Source of the DNA: Cellulomonas fimi
GTDB lineage: Bacteria > Actinomycetota > Actinomycetes > Actinomycetales > Cellulomonadaceae
Assembly: GCF_028583725.1 (NCBI RefSeq)
Contig: NZ_CP110680.1
Location: forward strand, 2,108,001 to 2,172,000
DNA: 64,000 nt
Direction: 5' to 3'
A program made the translations under genes and the position numbers. The notes beneath the pieces were generated by a model. That model did no database searches. It was given only the letters and a program-made list of their open reading frames with translations, and was not told the DNA's origin. This document shows positions 8,113-18,151 of the stretch, one piece after another. Within the stretch, counting starts at the first letter, position 1. The number at the start of each line of letters is the position of its first letter.

Positions 8113-10356
8113 TCAGTGGTGCAGCGGCAGCCGCTCGTGCACCCGGCGCAGGAAGCGCGGCGCCCACCAGTTGGCGCGGCCGAGGATCGTCATGGTCGCC
8201 GGCACCAGGAAGAGGCGGACGAGCGTCGCGTCGACGAGCACGGCGACCGCGAGCGCGAAGCCGACCTCCTTGATGACGAGCAGCTTGCCCGCGACGAAGC
8301 CGGCGAACACGACGATGACGATCGCCGCCGCGGACGTGATGATCCGCCCGGACCGCTGCAGGCCGACCCGCACGGCCTCGTCGTTGGGGCGGCCCTCGTC
8401 GACGAGCTCCTTGATCCGGGACAGCAGGAAGACCTCGTAGTCCATCGCGAGGCCGAACGCGAACGCGACGACGAGCGCGACGACGTACGTCTCGATCCCG
8501 CCGGTCGGCACGAAGTCGAGCACGCCGGTGAGGTGCCCGTCCTGGAACACCCACACGAGCACGCCGAGGGACGCGGCGAGCGACAGCGTGTTGGTGAGCA
8601 GCGCCTTGACCGGGACGACGACCGACCCGGTCATGAGGAAGAGCAGGAGCAGCGTCGCGACCGCGACGACGCCCGCGGCGACGAGCGCACGCTCCGCGAC
8701 GGCGGCGGTGAAGTCGATCTGCCCGGCGGCCTGGCCTGTGACCCAGGTCGGGAAGCCGGGGTCGAGGTCGCGGATCTCCTCGACCGCCTGGCGCGCGGTC
8801 GCGTCACCCGGGTCGTCGGTGTCCGGACGGACCCCGACGACGACGTAGGAGCCGACGGTCGTGGGCGGGTCGACGCTCGCGACGCCGTCGACGTCGGCGA
8901 GCTCCTGCGCCCAGGCGGTCGCGTCCTCGAGCGTCGTCTCCGCGACGACCGTGATGCCCGGCGTCGTCGCGGCGGGGTAGCTCTCGCGGAGCGTCTCGAC
9001 GTACTCGCGCTGCGCGGACCCGATGGGCAGCAGCTCGGTCGTGGAGTTGCGGAGCTCGATGTGCGCGAGGGGGAGGGCGAGCAGGCCGAGCACGGCGAGC
9101 GAGCCGAGCATGACCCACCACGGGTGCCGCTGGACGCGTGCTGCGAGCCGCGAGAAGGCGCCGTCCTCGGTCTCGACGTCGGCGGTGCGCCGCAGGATGC
9201 CGCGCAGCCCCGGGATCCGGGACAGGATGCTGGGGCGCACGATCCGGCGGCCGAGCAGCGTGAGCAGCGCGGGCACGAGCGTGAGCGCCGTGAGCACCGA
9301 GATGAGGACGACGGTCACGCCGGCCGCGCCGAACGCGCGCAGGATCGGCGGCCGGAACACCAGCAGCCCGGAGATCGCGATCGCGACGATGAGCGCCGAG
9401 AACGTCACGGTCCGCCCGGCGGTCGACATCGTGCGCTCGACCGCCGCGAGGACGGCGCCGTCGCCGCGCCGCCGCCGGCTGCCCGCACCGTCGTCCACGT
9501 CGACGAGGTGGTGCAGCTCCTCCCGGAAGCGCGACACCATGAGCAGGCCGTAGTCGATCGAGAGGCCCAGCCCGAGCACGGTGACGACGTTGACGACCGA
9601 CGAGTCCAGGTCGAGCACGTAGGAGAACGCGAGCAGCGACGCGAGCGCGCCCGCGATCGACGCGACCGCCCCGGCCATCGGCAACCCGGCGGCGAGGAAC
9701 CCGCCGAACACGAGCACCATGACGAGCAGCGCGACCGGCAGCGCGATCGCCTCGCCCGTGCGCAGGTCCGTCTCGACCTGGTCCGTGATCGCGCGCACGA
9801 TGAGCGTCGTCCCGCCGACCATGCCGCTCGCGTCGGGCGCGACGTCGGCGAGCTCGCCGGGCACGGCGCGCAGCGCGTCGACGGCTTCGTCGTGCGCCGC
9901 CCGCTCCTGCTCGCCCGTGAGGTCGGGCGCGAGCTCCACCACGACGAGGAACCCGTCGCCGTCGCGCGCGACCAGCGGCGCCGCCGCCGGGTTCTGCACG
10001 CCGCCCGGCAGCGCGAGCGGGTCGATCACGCTCGCGACGCCGTCGATCCCGGCCAGGTCCTCGCGCAGCGGCGCGAACGCCTCGGCGACCGCGGGGTCCG
10101 CCGGGTCGACGCCGCTCACCGCGAGCGTCACCGACGGGCCCGTCGTCGACGCCTCGTCGAGGATGTCCTGCGCCGCGACGCTCTCCGACCCCGGCACACT
10201 CGGCGCACCCGTCGACAGCCGGTCGAAGAGGTTCTCCCCGTGGACGCCCAGCACCGCGAGCGCGTACCCGGCGATCGCGAGGACCAGCCAGACGACGACG
10301 GTCAGGCGCGGGTGGTGGGCGACGGCGCGGCCGAGACGGGCGAACACGCGGGTCAT
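8113..10356 (-). CDS. MMPL-family (RND-type) membrane transporter
   Basis: At 747 residues this is a full MMPL protein: a first transmembrane helix ([21 protein letters not shown]), an extracytoplasmic domain to about residue 170, a block of five to six helices containing [15 protein letters not shown], a second TM1-like helix near residue 415, a second extracytoplasmic domain, and a last block with [19 protein letters not shown]. The two YG/YE-x-x-L-x-x-R-x-x-E segments are the family signature. Such proteins use proton flow to export lipids, siderophores or antibiotics in actinobacteria. Substrate is unknown. No regulator gene lies next to it; rarA is divergent, with 71 bases between the starts. 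Start ATG is at 10354-10356. Confidence 0.92.
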   Translation of the reverse strand: MTRVFARLGRAVAHHPRLTVVVWLVLAIAGYALAVLGVHGENLFDRLSTGAPSVPGSESVAAQDILDEASTTGPSVTLAVSGVDPADPAVAEAFAPLREDLAGIDGVASVIDPLALPGGVQNPAAAPLVARDGDGFLVVVELAPDLTGEQERAAHDEAVDALRAVPGELADVAPDASGMVGGTTLIVRAITDQVETDLRTGEAIALPVALLVMVLVFGGFLAAGLPMAGAVASIAGALASLLAFSYVLDLDSSVVNVVTVLGLGLSIDYGLLMVSRFREELHHLVDVDDGAGSRRRRGDGAVLAAVERTMSTAGRTVTFSALIVAIAISGLLVFRPPILRAFGAAGVTVVLISVLTALTLVPALLTLLGRRIVRPSILSRIPGLRGILRRTADVETEDGAFSRLAARVQRHPWWVMLGSLAVLGLLALPLAHIELRNSTTELLPIGSAQREYVETLRESYPAATTPGITVVAETTLEDATAWAQELADVDGVASVDPPTTVGSYVVVGVRPDTDDPGDATARQAVEEIRDLDPGFPTWVTGQAAGQIDFTAAVAERALVAAGVVAVATLLLLFLMTGSVVVPVKALLTNTLSLAASLGVLVWVFQDGHLTGVLDFVPTGGIETYVVALVVAFAFGLAMDYEVFLLSRIKELVDEGRPNDEAVRVGLQRSGRIITSAAAIVIVVFAGFVAGKLLVIKEVGFALAVAVLVDATLVRLFLVPATMTILGRANWWAPRFLRRVHERLPLHH

Positions 10357-10415
10357 CGTCGCAGGTGCACCCGGGCTCGCGCACGCACGGTTCGGGTGAC
10401 GTCGGCGCGCGTGCG

Positions 10416-10421
10416 TACCCT
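10416..10421 (+). promoter_or_regulatory. -10 element of rarA (leaderless)
   Basis: TACCCT ends seven bases before the ATG at 10428, so transcription probably begins at the A of the start codon. No Shine-Dalgarno precedes that ATG, which fits a leaderless mRNA. Confidence 0.5.
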
Positions 10422-10427
10422 GCCCGC

Positions 10428-11804
10428 ATGGACCTGTTCGACACCGCGACGGCGACCACGGCGGGCGTGCCCGCCGTCGCCCCGGGCGCGCCCCTCGCCG
10501 TGCGGATGCGCCCGCGCACGCTCGACGAGGTCGCGGGCCAGGAGCACCTGCTCGTCGCGGGGTCGCCGCTGCGGCGGCTCGTCGAGCCGGCCAACGACGC
10601 CGCCCGGCGCGCCGCGCCGTCGTCGGTCGTGCTGTGGGGTCCCCCCGGCACCGGCAAGACGACGCTCGCGTACCTCGTCGCCACCACGTCCGGCCGTCGG
10701 TTCGTCGAGCTGTCCGCCGTGACCGCGGGCGTCAAGGACGTGCGCGCCGTCATCGACGACGCCCGCCGCCGCCTCGCGACCGACGGCGGCGAGACCGTCC
10801 TGTTCATCGACGAGGTCCACCGCTTCACCAAGGCCCAGCAGGACGCGCTGCTGCCCAGCGTCGAGAACCGCTGGGTCACGCTCGTCGCCGCCACGACCGA
10901 GAACCCGTCGTTCTCCGTCAACTCCCCGCTGCTGTCCCGCTCGCTGCTGCTCACGCTGCAGCCGCTGAGCACCGAGGACGTGCGCCGGCTCGTCCGCCGG
11001 GCCGTCGAGGACGAGCGCGGCCTCGACGCCGCGGTGCTCCTCGTCGAGGACGCCGAGGAGCACCTGCTGCGCCTCGCCGGCGGCGACGCGCGCAAGGCCC
11101 TCACGATCCTCGAGGCCGCCGCCGGCGCCGCGCTGTCCGGGACCGTCCCGGACGAGGACGACGGCCCCGCGCTCGTCGACCTCGCGACCGTCGAGCGCGC
11201 CATCGACACCGCCGCCGTCCGGTACGACCGCGACGGCGACCAGCACTACGACGTCATCTCCGCGTTCATCAAGTCGATGCGCGGCTCCGACGTCGACGCC
11301 GCCCTGCACTACCTCGCGCGCATGGTCGCCGCGGGGGAGGACCCCCGGTTCATCGCCCGGCGCATCGTCATCGCCGCCGCCGAGGACGTCGGCATGGCCG
11401 ACCCCAGCGCCCTGCAGACCGCGGTCGCCGCCGCGCAGGCCGTCCAGATGATCGGCATGCCCGAGGGGCGCATCGTGCTCGCCGAGGCCGTCGTGCACGT
11501 CGCGACCGCGCCCAAGTCGAACGCGTCCTACAACGGCATCAACGCGGCGCTCGCGGACGTGCGCGCGGGGCGCATCGGGTCGGTGCCGCCGCACCTGCGC
11601 GACGCGCACTACGCGGGTGCGAAGGGTCTCGGGCACGGCAAGGGGTACGTGTACTCGCACGACGAGCCGCACGGCGTCGCGGCGCAGCGGTACCTGCCCG
11701 AGGAGCTCGAGGGGTCGCGCTACTACCGCCCGACGGACCGCGGCTTCGAGCGGCAGGTGACCGAGCGCCTCGACCGCATCCGCGCGATCCTCGACGAGGC
11801 GTGA
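10428..11804 (+). CDS. rarA: Replication-associated recombination protein RarA (MgsA), AAA+ ATPase
   Basis: This clamp-loader-like AAA+ ATPase acts at stalled replication forks. The 458-residue product shows ADEQ-like [16 protein letters not shown] at the N-terminus, Walker [16 protein letters not shown] (about 72-86), Walker [12 protein letters not shown] (about 121-131), sensor 1 [10 protein letters not shown], and the C-terminal RarA tetramerisation region with [26 protein letters not shown]. The ATG at 10428 (MDLFDTA) is preferred over the in-frame ATG at 10365, because a -10 element ends seven bases upstream and the extra 21 residues are unconserved. It is transcribed alone, divergent from the MMPL transporter. 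Confidence 0.95.
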   Translation: MDLFDTATATTAGVPAVAPGAPLAVRMRPRTLDEVAGQEHLLVAGSPLRRLVEPANDAARRAAPSSVVLWGPPGTGKTTLAYLVATTSGRRFVELSAVTAGVKDVRAVIDDARRRLATDGGETVLFIDEVHRFTKAQQDALLPSVENRWVTLVAATTENPSFSVNSPLLSRSLLLTLQPLSTEDVRRLVRRAVEDERGLDAAVLLVEDAEEHLLRLAGGDARKALTILEAAAGAALSGTVPDEDDGPALVDLATVERAIDTAAVRYDRDGDQHYDVISAFIKSMRGSDVDAALHYLARMVAAGEDPRFIARRIVIAAAEDVGMADPSALQTAVAAAQAVQMIGMPEGRIVLAEAVVHVATAPKSNASYNGINAALADVRAGRIGSVPPHLRDAHYAGAKGLGHGKGYVYSHDEPHGVAAQRYLPEELEGSRYYRPTDRGFERQVTERLDRIRAILDEA

Positions 11805-11828
11805 CGCCGCTCGTCCGCCGGCGGGGAT

Positions 11829-11857
11829 TTGGGGCGACGCGCGCGGGCCGGTAGTCT
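11829..11857 (+). promoter_or_regulatory. Promoter of rpsD
   Basis: TTGGGG at 11829-11834 and TAGTCT at 11852-11857 are separated by 17 bases, a normal sigma-70-type layout. Transcription would begin near 11864 and leave a leader of about 169 nt before the rpsD start. Confidence 0.6.
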
Positions 11858-11883
11858 TGTCAGGCTCGTCACCGGGCAGTGCT

Positions 11884-11956
11884 GACGCGGACCTGGTCCG
11901 CGTCATCCGGACGGTGACCATCCTGGGGCCTCAGCCGCCGGTCACCTCGCGTGACC
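11884..11956 (+). promoter_or_regulatory. Structured leader of rpsD with alternative stems
   Basis: Three pairings are visible. GACGCGGAC/GTCCGCGTC (11884-11892 with 11896-11904) is a tight 9-bp hairpin. GGTGACC (11913-11919) can pair with GGTCACC (11940-11946), while the same GGTCAC (11940-11945) can instead pair with GTGACC (11951-11956). The two choices exclude each other. S4 is an autogenous repressor in other bacteria, so a protein-sensing leader is plausible but unproven. Confidence 0.45.
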
Positions 11957-12032
11957 ACCACAGGTCGGCCCCACCCCGCCGGAAGACCTTCCGCTCGCGG
12001 GTGTGATCGAGACGACGACAGGAAGTAACTCT

Positions 12033-12659
12033 GTGAGCAGTGTGACCCGTTCGCGCCGCCAGGTCCGCCTGAGCCGCGCCCTCGGCCTGGCCCTCACGCC
12101 GAAGGCCGTCAAGCACTTCGAGAAGCGCCCCTACCCGCCCGGTGAGCACGGCCGCGCGCGTCGCCGCACCGAGTCGGACTACGCGGTGCGTCTGCGCGAG
12201 AAGCAGCGTCTGCGCGCCCAGTACGCGCTGCGCGAGAAGCAGCTCGCCCGCGCCTACGAGGACGCCCGCAAGGCCCCGGGCCTGACCGGTGAGGCCCTCG
12301 TCGAGAACCTCGAGACGCGTCTCGACGCGCTCGTCCTGCGCTCGGGCTTCGCGCGCACGATCCTCCAGGCCCGCCAGGTCGTGGTGCACCGCCACATCCT
12401 CGTGGACGGCAAGATCGTCGACCGCCCGTCCTTCCGCGTGAAGCCCGGCCAGACCCTCCAGGTCAAGCCGAAGAGCCAGGCCACGACGCCGTTCCAGGTC
12501 GCCGCCGCCGGTGCGCACCGCGACGTCCTGCCGGCCGTCCCGGGCTACCTCGACGTCCAGCTCGAGAAGCTGAGCGCCGTCCTCGTCCGCGCCCCCAAGC
12601 GCGCCGAGGTCCCGGTGACCTGCGAGGTCCAGCTCGTCGTCGAGTACTACGCGCGCTGA
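12033..12659 (+). CDS. rpsD: 30S ribosomal protein S4
   Basis: S4 is a primary binder of 16S rRNA and nucleates the 30S body. The 208-residue product has the N-terminal domain (TRSRRQVRLSRALG, RPYPPGEHGRARRRTESDYAVRLREKQRLRAQYAL) and the S4 RNA-binding domain (LETRLDALVLRSGFARTILQARQ near residues 95-117, then HRHILVDGKIVDRPS). It has no zinc-binding cysteines, so it is the C-minus form. GTG at 12033 follows AGGAAG (12020-12025) at good distance and gives the standard length; the in-frame ATG at 12003 would add ten unconserved residues. It is a single gene with its own promoter, long leader and terminator, away from the main ribosomal operons, as in many actinobacteria. Confidence 0.96.
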   Translation: MSSVTRSRRQVRLSRALGLALTPKAVKHFEKRPYPPGEHGRARRRTESDYAVRLREKQRLRAQYALREKQLARAYEDARKAPGLTGEALVENLETRLDALVLRSGFARTILQARQVVVHRHILVDGKIVDRPSFRVKPGQTLQVKPKSQATTPFQVAAAGAHRDVLPAVPGYLDVQLEKLSAVLVRAPKRAEVPVTCEVQLVVEYYAR

Positions 12660-12671
12660 CCCACGCCACGC

Positions 12672-12711
12672 CGAACGCCCCGCTGCGCCCACCGCGCACG
12701 CGGGGCGTTCG
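12672..12711 (+). terminator. Terminator of rpsD
   Basis: CGAACGCCCCGC (12672-12683) and its exact complement at 12700-12711 form a 12-bp stem with a 16-base loop, 13 bases after the stop codon. There is no T-run. Confidence 0.75.
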
Positions 12712-12783
12712 CGTCTCCGGGCCCGGGGCGTCGAGCCTGCGGTCGCGGCGCGTCCCGGTGCGGGTGCGGGGCGCGTTCGTGGG

Positions 12784-12789
12784 TAGGGT
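12784..12789 (+). promoter_or_regulatory. -10 element before the DUF948 gene
   Basis: TAGGGT lies 42 bases before the ATG and would start a transcript near 12796. The -35 region is not recognisable. Confidence 0.45.
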
Positions 12790-12830
12790 TTCCGCGGGGT
12801 CCGTCCGGGCCCCGGACTGGGAGGGGTGGC

Positions 12831-13199
12831 ATGTCGGCTGGTGACGTCGCGGGGCTCATCGCGGCCGCCGCGTTCGTGGGGCTCGTCGCGTTCCTGGCGG
12901 TGCCGCTCGTCAAGCTCGGGCGGACGTTCGACAGCGCGACGGAGTCGATCAAGGAGCTGACGGACCACACGGTTCCGGTGCTGGACGAGACGGCCACGCT
13001 GGTCGCGTCGTCGAACGTGCAGCTCGAGCACATCGACACCGTGACGACCGCCGCCGCGCAGGTCTCCGAGAACGTCTCCGCCCTCACGTCGCTGTTCGCC
13101 GCGACCGTCGGCGGGCCGATGATCAAGGCTGCGGCCTTCTCCTACGGCGTCCGACGCGCGCTCGCGGGGCTGTCCGCGGGCGCCCGCAAGGGCCGCTGA
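12831..13199 (+). CDS. DUF948-family membrane-anchored protein
   Basis: The 122-residue protein has one N-terminal transmembrane helix (GLIAAAAFVGLVAFLAVPLVKLG, residues 8-30) followed by a helical region with regular hydrophobic spacing (SIKELTDHTVPVLDETATLV, then VTTAAAQVSENVSALTSLFAAT) typical of DUF948, probably a coiled coil on the membrane surface. A basic tail (RRALAGLSAGARKGR) ends it. Function is unknown. GGGAGGGG precedes the ATG at a proper distance. It overlaps the next gene at TGATG, and in actinobacteria this pair regularly sits upstream of alaS, which suggests transcription into alaS and ruvX. Confidence 0.85.
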   Translation: MSAGDVAGLIAAAAFVGLVAFLAVPLVKLGRTFDSATESIKELTDHTVPVLDETATLVASSNVQLEHIDTVTTAAAQVSENVSALTSLFAATVGGPMIKAAAFSYGVRRALAGLSAGARKGR

Positions 13200-13591
13200 T
13201 GCGCCGGCTGGTCTGGGTCGGCGTCGGCGTCGTCGTGACCGTCGTCGTGCTCCGGCAGGGCAAGCGGCTCGTCGACGCGTACGTGCCCGCGGGCGCGACC
13301 GAGGTCGTCGACGGCGTGAGCCGGGTCCGGGGGGCGTGGGCGACGGCTCGACGCGAGTTCGCGGCCGGCCTCGCCGAGCGCGAGGAGCAGCTGCGTCAGG
13401 ACCTCGTCGGGGACGTCGACGTCGAGCGGTTGCGCGCCGAGCGTCCGGAGCGCGTCGAGGCTCTGCGCGAGGCGTGGTCGTCGCGCGGCACCGCGGCACG
13501 CGACGCGGCGTCGCAGGAGGCCGTGCGCAAGCGCTGGGCCGAGGGTCCGACCGAGGACCCGGACGACGACGACGGCTACGCCTTCTTCTGA
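13199..13591 (+). CDS. DUF6167-type small membrane protein
   Basis: This 130-residue protein begins with a membrane helix ([21 protein letters not shown]) and continues as a charged helical domain ([26 protein letters not shown]) ending in an acidic [11 protein letters not shown] tail. The overall plan fits the DUF6167 proteins found between the DUF948 gene and alaS in actinobacteria; the family assignment comes from context and architecture. Function is unknown. The ATG overlaps the previous stop (TGATG), so translation is probably coupled. A hairpin (13601-13618) follows the stop codon. Confidence 0.75.
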   Translation: MRRLVWVGVGVVVTVVVLRQGKRLVDAYVPAGATEVVDGVSRVRGAWATARREFAAGLAEREEQLRQDLVGDVDVERLRAERPERVEALREAWSSRGTAARDAASQEAVRKRWAEGPTEDPDDDDGYAFF

Positions 13592-13600
13592 CGCACACTG

Positions 13601-13618
13601 GTTCCCGGCAGCGGGAAC
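13601..13618 (+). terminator. Short hairpin between the DUF6167 gene and alaS
   Basis: GTTCCCG (13601-13607) pairs with CGGGAAC (13612-13618) around a GCAG loop. A second hairpin, CCGTCCC (13652-13658) with GGGACGG (13663-13669), lies closer to alaS. They may be weak terminators or processing points; no promoter was seen between them and alaS. Confidence 0.35.
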
Positions 13619-13694
13619 ACGCGCGGCGCCCCGGGCGCTGCACCCACCACTCCGTCCCGTCCGGGACGGGCACGACGCGACTCACGAGGACACC

Positions 13695-16373
13695 ATGCGC
13701 ACCGCCGAGATCCGCCAGCGTTGGCTCGACTACTTCGAGGGCCGAGGTCACGCCGTGGTGCCGTCCGCACCCCTGATCTCGCCCGACCCGTCGACGCTGT
13801 TCGTCATCGCGGGCATGGTGCCGTTCATCCCATACATGCTGGGCGAGCAGACGCCGCCGTGGCCGCGCGCGACGAGCGTCCAGAAGTGCGTGCGGACCCT
13901 CGACATCGAGGAGGTCGGCAAGACCACCCGGCACGGCACGTTCTTCCAGATGAACGGCAACTTCTCCTTCGGCGACTACTTCAAGGAGGGGGCGATCACC
14001 TACGCGTGGGAGCTCGTCACCGGGTCGCAGGCGGACGGCGGGTACGGGTTCGACCCCGACAAGATCTGGGTCACGGTCTTCCACGACGACGACGAGGCGG
14101 CCGCGCTCTGGAAGAAGATCGCGGGGCTGCCCGACGAGCGCATCCAGCGTCGCGGCATGAAGGACAACTTCTGGTCGACGGGTGCGCGCGGCCCGGCGGG
14201 TCCGTGCTCCGAGATCTACGTCGACCGCGGCCCCGAGTTCGGCGCCGAGGGCGGTCCGGTCGTCGACGAGGACCGGTACGTCGAGATCTGGAACCTCGTG
14301 TTCATGCAGTACGAGCGCGGCGACGGGGGCGGCAAGGAGGACTTCCCGATCCTCGGCGACCTCAAGCAGAAGAACATCGACACCGGCATGGGCCTGGAGC
14401 GGGTCGCGTACCTGCTGCAGGGCGTCGGCAACATGTACGAGATCGACGAGGTGCGCCCCGTCATCGACGGCGCGGTCGAGATGTCGGGCCGCCGCTACGG
14501 CGCGAACCACGACGACGACGTGCGCATGCGCGTCGTGGCCGACCACGTCCGATCCGGTCTCATGCTCGTGGGCGACGGCGTGACGCCGTCGAACGAGGGC
14601 CGCGGCTACGTGCTGCGCCGTCTGCTGCGCCGCTCGATCCGCGCGATGCGCCTGCTCGGCGTCGACGACCCCGCGCTGCCCGTGCTGCTGCCGATGAGCC
14701 GCGACGCGATGAGCGCGTCCTACCCCGAGCTCGCGCGCGACTTCGACCGCATCGCGCAGGTCGCGTACGCGGAGGAGGAGACGTTCCGGCGCACGCTCGC
14801 GGCGGGAACGACGATCCTCGACACCGCGGTGCAGGCCGCGAAGGGGTCCGGCGCGACCGTCCTGTCGGGCGACCAGGCGTTCCAGCTGCACGACACGTAC
14901 GGCTTCCCGATCGACCTCACGCTCGAGATGGCGGCGGAGCAGGGCGTCGCGGTCGACGAGACGGCGTTCCGCACCCTCATGCAGGCGCAGCGCGAGCGTG
15001 CGCGTGCCGACGCGCTCGCCAAGCGCGCGGGACGTGCGGACACCGCGGCGTACCAGGAGCTGCACTCCACGCTGAGCGAGACCGCCGCCAAGCCCGTGCA
15101 GTTCGTCGGCTACACCGACGCCGAGGCGCGCGCGAAGGTCGTCGGGCTGCTCGTCGACGGTGTGCCCGCGCCCGCGGCGACCGCGCCCGCGGACGTCGAG
15201 GTCGTGCTCGACGTGACGCCGTTCTACGCCGAGGCGGGCGGTCAGCAGGCCGACACGGGCGTCATCCAGCTCGACGGCGGCGCGCGCATCGAGGTCGACG
15301 ACGTGCAGGCGCCCGTGAAGGGCCTGTCGGTGCACCACGGCCGGCTCGTCGACGGCACGGTCGCGTTCGGCGAGACGGGGACGGCGCGCATCGACCTGGC
15401 GCGCCGCCGCGCGATCGCGCGCGCCCACACGGCGACGCACCTCGTGCACAAGGCGCTGCACGAGTCGATCGGCGAGGGCGCCACGCAGGCGGGCTCGCTC
15501 AACGCGCCGAGCCGGCTGCGGTTCGACTTCCGCTCGCCGTCCGCGACCCCGTCCGAGGTGGTCGCCGAGGTCGAGGCGCGCGTCAACGAGCGCCTCCAGG
15601 ACGACCTCGAGGTCACCGACTCGGTGATGGCGATCGACGAGGCGCGCGGCCGCGGCGCGATGGCGCTGTTCGGCGAGAAGTACGGCAACGAGGTGCGCGT
15701 CGTCGACATCGGCGACGGCTGGTCCCTCGAGCTGTGCGCCGGCACGCACGTCAAGCGGTCCGGCGAGCTCGGCCTCGTCACGCTGCTGTCCGAGTCGGCG
15801 ATCGGCTCGGGCGTACGGCGCGTCGACGCGCTCGTCGGCGCCGGGGCGTACGGGTACCAGGCCAAGGAGCGCGCGCTCGTCGGGCAGCTCTCGGGCCTGC
15901 TCGGCGCGCGTCCCGACGAGCTGACCGAGCGCGTCTCGGCGCTGCTCGGCAAGCTCAAGGACTCCGAGAAGGAGCTCGCGACGCTGCGCCAGGCGCAGGT
16001 CCTCGCGGCCGCCGGGTCGATCGCGGACGGCGCGCAGACGGTCGACGGCACGCGGGTCGTGACGTACGACGCCGGCGAGGCGTCGGCCGACGACGTGCGC
16101 ACGCTCGTGCTCGACGTGCGGTCGCGGCTCGGCGAGTCGGCGCCCGCGGTCGTCGCGGTCGGCGCGGTCGCCAAGGGCCGTCCCGTCGTGGTCGTCGCGA
16201 CCAACGCGGCGGCGCGCGCGGCCGGTGTGCGGGCCGGTGCGCTCGTGCGGACCGCGTCGGGCGTGCTCGGCGGCGGCGGTGGCGGCAAGGACGACCTCGC
16301 GCAGGGTGGCGGCACCGACGCGGCGCGCCTCGGCGACGCCCTGGCGTCGGTCGTCGACGGGCTGCGGGCCTGA
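13695..16373 (+). CDS. alaS: Alanyl-tRNA synthetase
   Basis: AlaRS charges tRNA-Ala and removes mischarged Ser or Gly. The 892-residue protein has the full set: class II core from residue 1 ([47 protein letters not shown]), motif 3 in [12 protein letters not shown], the tRNA-recognition helices to about 450, an editing domain with zinc-type ligands [13 protein letters not shown] and [13 protein letters not shown], and the DHHA1/C-Ala oligomerisation domain ending in the Gly-rich [18 protein letters not shown] 13695 has GAGG nearby. The stop lies one base before the ruvX start, so both are likely cotranscribed. Length is typical for actinobacteria. Confidence 0.97.
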   Translation: MRTAEIRQRWLDYFEGRGHAVVPSAPLISPDPSTLFVIAGMVPFIPYMLGEQTPPWPRATSVQKCVRTLDIEEVGKTTRHGTFFQMNGNFSFGDYFKEGAITYAWELVTGSQADGGYGFDPDKIWVTVFHDDDEAAALWKKIAGLPDERIQRRGMKDNFWSTGARGPAGPCSEIYVDRGPEFGAEGGPVVDEDRYVEIWNLVFMQYERGDGGGKEDFPILGDLKQKNIDTGMGLERVAYLLQGVGNMYEIDEVRPVIDGAVEMSGRRYGANHDDDVRMRVVADHVRSGLMLVGDGVTPSNEGRGYVLRRLLRRSIRAMRLLGVDDPALPVLLPMSRDAMSASYPELARDFDRIAQVAYAEEETFRRTLAAGTTILDTAVQAAKGSGATVLSGDQAFQLHDTYGFPIDLTLEMAAEQGVAVDETAFRTLMQAQRERARADALAKRAGRADTAAYQELHSTLSETAAKPVQFVGYTDAEARAKVVGLLVDGVPAPAATAPADVEVVLDVTPFYAEAGGQQADTGVIQLDGGARIEVDDVQAPVKGLSVHHGRLVDGTVAFGETGTARIDLARRRAIARAHTATHLVHKALHESIGEGATQAGSLNAPSRLRFDFRSPSATPSEVVAEVEARVNERLQDDLEVTDSVMAIDEARGRGAMALFGEKYGNEVRVVDIGDGWSLELCAGTHVKRSGELGLVTLLSESAIGSGVRRVDALVGAGAYGYQAKERALVGQLSGLLGARPDELTERVSALLGKLKDSEKELATLRQAQVLAAAGSIADGAQTVDGTRVVTYDAGEASADDVRTLVLDVRSRLGESAPAVVAVGAVAKGRPVVVVATNAAARAAGVRAGALVRTASGVLGGGGGGKDDLAQGGGTDAARLGDALASVVDGLRA

Positions 16374-16374
16374 C

Positions 16375-16938
16375 GTGGGCCCCGACACCGGCGTCCCCCG
16401 CGGGCCCCGGCTCGCGGTGGACGTCGGCTCGGTCCGTGTGGGTCTGGCGGCCAGCGACCCGGACGGCCTGATCGCCACGCCGGTCGACACACTGGCCCGT
16501 GACGTGCCCGGACGCAAGGAACGGCGGACGCCCGCGGACGTGGCGCGGATCGTGCACGAGGTGCACGAACGTGGTGCAGCCGTCGTGTATGTCGGACATC
16601 CCCGGCACCTCTCGGGTGCCGAAGGTGCCGCATCGGCCGCCGCGCGCGCGTACGCTGTGGGGTTGGCGCAGGCCGTCGCACCCGTACCGGTGCGGCTGGT
16701 CGATGAGCGGATGAGCACGGTGACCGCCCATCAGGCGCTGCAGGCGTCCGGCCGATCCGGGCGCCGCCAGCGGCAGGTCGTCGACCAGGCGGCCGCGGTG
16801 GTGATCCTGCAGTACGCGTTGGACGCGGAGCGTGCGACGGGACGTCGTCCCGGGGAACCGGTCGACGACGACCGATCCCAGCACGGCCGCACGGCGCACG
16901 GGGGGCCTGTGGGCGACGGACGAGCGACGGTGGAGTGA
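16375..16938 (+). CDS. ruvX: Holliday junction resolvase-like RuvX (YqgF)
   Basis: The 187-residue product has the RNase H-like YqgF fold: PRLAVDVGSVRVGLAASDPDGLIATPVDTL (first catalytic Asp in VDVG), VVYVGHPRHLSGAEG, VRLVDERMSTVTAHQAL (Glu) and QVVDQAAAVVILQYAL (last Asp). Family members process 16S rRNA ends and have been proposed as junction resolvases. GTG at 16375, one base after the alaS stop, gives the usual N-terminus. A C-terminal tail of about 40 residues (RRPGEPVDDDRSQHGRTAHGG) is polar and unconserved. The gene is followed closely by mltG, an arrangement standard for actinobacteria. Confidence 0.93.
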   Translation: MGPDTGVPRGPRLAVDVGSVRVGLAASDPDGLIATPVDTLARDVPGRKERRTPADVARIVHEVHERGAAVVYVGHPRHLSGAEGAASAAARAYAVGLAQAVAPVPVRLVDERMSTVTAHQALQASGRSGRRQRQVVDQAAAVVILQYALDAERATGRRPGEPVDDDRSQHGRTAHGGPVGDGRATVE

Positions 16939-16945
16939 CGCGTAC

Positions 16946-18151
16946 GTGAGCAACAGCCAGACCGAGTGGTGGGCGCCCGTGGAACGCGGCGACCAGGCGG
17001 CCGAGCTGTTCGGTGGTGACCCCGCCGCGCGGCAGCAGTCGTCGGAGTCGCGCCGCAGCCGTCAGCGGGGCAAGGCGAAGGCCGAGCGGGAGCGCAAGCG
17101 TCGTCGGCGCCGGTCGTTCTCGGTGCTCGTCGTCGCGCTCGTGCTCGTGGGCGGCGCCGTCTACGTCGTCTCCGAGCTCATGGGCGGCCTGTTCCAGGGC
17201 AGCGGCCAGGAGCAGGCGCTCGAGGACTACCCGGGGCCGGGCGTGGGCTCGACCGAGGTGACCATCGCGTCGGGCGACTCGGGCGCGGTGATCGGCCAGA
17301 AGCTCGTCGACGCGAAGGTCGTCGCCAGCGTGAAGGCATTCAACAAGGCGTGGGCGCTCGAGCCGAACGCCGGCAGCATCCAGCCGGGGACCTACAAGCT
17401 GCGCATGGAGCTGCCCGCGACGCAGGCGATCGCGGCGCTGCTCGACCCCGCGAGCCGGGCGAGCTTCCGCATCACGATCCCCGAGGGGCTCAACGCCGAG
17501 CAGATCTACACCAAGATCAACGAGAAGCTCCCGAACGTGAGCGTCGACCAGCTGCGCGCCGCGGCCGCCGACCCCGCCGCGATCGGGCTGCCCGCCGAGG
17601 CCGGCGGCAAGGTCGAGGGCTGGCTGTTCCCGACGACCTACGACCTGCCGCCGGACGCGACCGCCGCGAGCGTGCTGCAGATGATGGTCGCGAAGATGGT
17701 CGCCGAGCTCGACGAGCGCGCCGTGCCGGTGGAGCAGCGGCAGGAGCTCCTGACCAAGGCGTCGATCGTCGAGCGCGAGGGCAAGCTGCCCGACGACCGC
17801 GCGAAGGTCGCCCGCGGCATCGAGAACCGGCTCGACCGGCAGATGCGTCTCCAGGTCGACGCCACGACCTCCTACGGTCTCGGCGTGGTGCGCGCCCCCA
17901 CCCCGGCGGAGAACAACGACCCGAACAACGCGTACTCGACGTACGTGCGCATCGGCCTCCCGCCCGGTCCGATCGCGTCGCCCGGCGAGGTGTCCATCGA
18001 CGCCGTGCTGCACCCGGCCGACGGCCCGTGGATCTTCTGGGTGACCGTCAACCCGGAGACCGGCGAGACGCTGTTCACCGACGACTTCGCGGAGCACCAG
18101 GCCAACATCGCGCAGCTCAACGCGTGGCTGGAGGAGCACGGGAGTGAGTGA
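16946..18151 (+). CDS. mltG: Endolytic murein transglycosylase MltG (YceG)
   Basis: MltG cuts nascent peptidoglycan strands at the outer face of the membrane and thus sets glycan length. The 401-residue protein has a very basic cytoplasmic segment (SRQRGKAKAERERKRRRRR), one transmembrane helix (FSVLVVALVLVGGAVYVV, about 57-75), a LysM-like region, and the YceG catalytic domain with GWLFPTTYDLPPDATA, the catalytic Glu in ASIVEREGKLPDDRAKVA (about residue 275), and the closing YSTYVRIGLPPGPIASPG. GTG at 16946 follows GGTGGAG at usable distance. The end overlaps aroE by eight bases. Confidence 0.95.
   Translation: MSNSQTEWWAPVERGDQAAELFGGDPAARQQSSESRRSRQRGKAKAERERKRRRRRSFSVLVVALVLVGGAVYVVSELMGGLFQGSGQEQALEDYPGPGVGSTEVTIASGDSGAVIGQKLVDAKVVASVKAFNKAWALEPNAGSIQPGTYKLRMELPATQAIAALLDPASRASFRITIPEGLNAEQIYTKINEKLPNVSVDQLRAAAADPAAIGLPAEAGGKVEGWLFPTTYDLPPDATAASVLQMMVAKMVAELDERAVPVEQRQELLTKASIVEREGKLPDDRAKVARGIENRLDRQMRLQVDATTSYGLGVVRAPTPAENNDPNNAYSTYVRIGLPPGPIASPGEVSIDAVLHPADGPWIFWVTVNPETGETLFTDDFAEHQANIAQLNAWLEEHGSE

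Noticed and set aside
11931..16718. A 1595-codon open frame on the minus strand across rpsD, alaS and ruvX
   Set aside because: It is antisense to well-recognised genes, is composed mainly of Arg/Ala/Gly/Leu as expected for a GC-rich shadow frame, and shows no domain.
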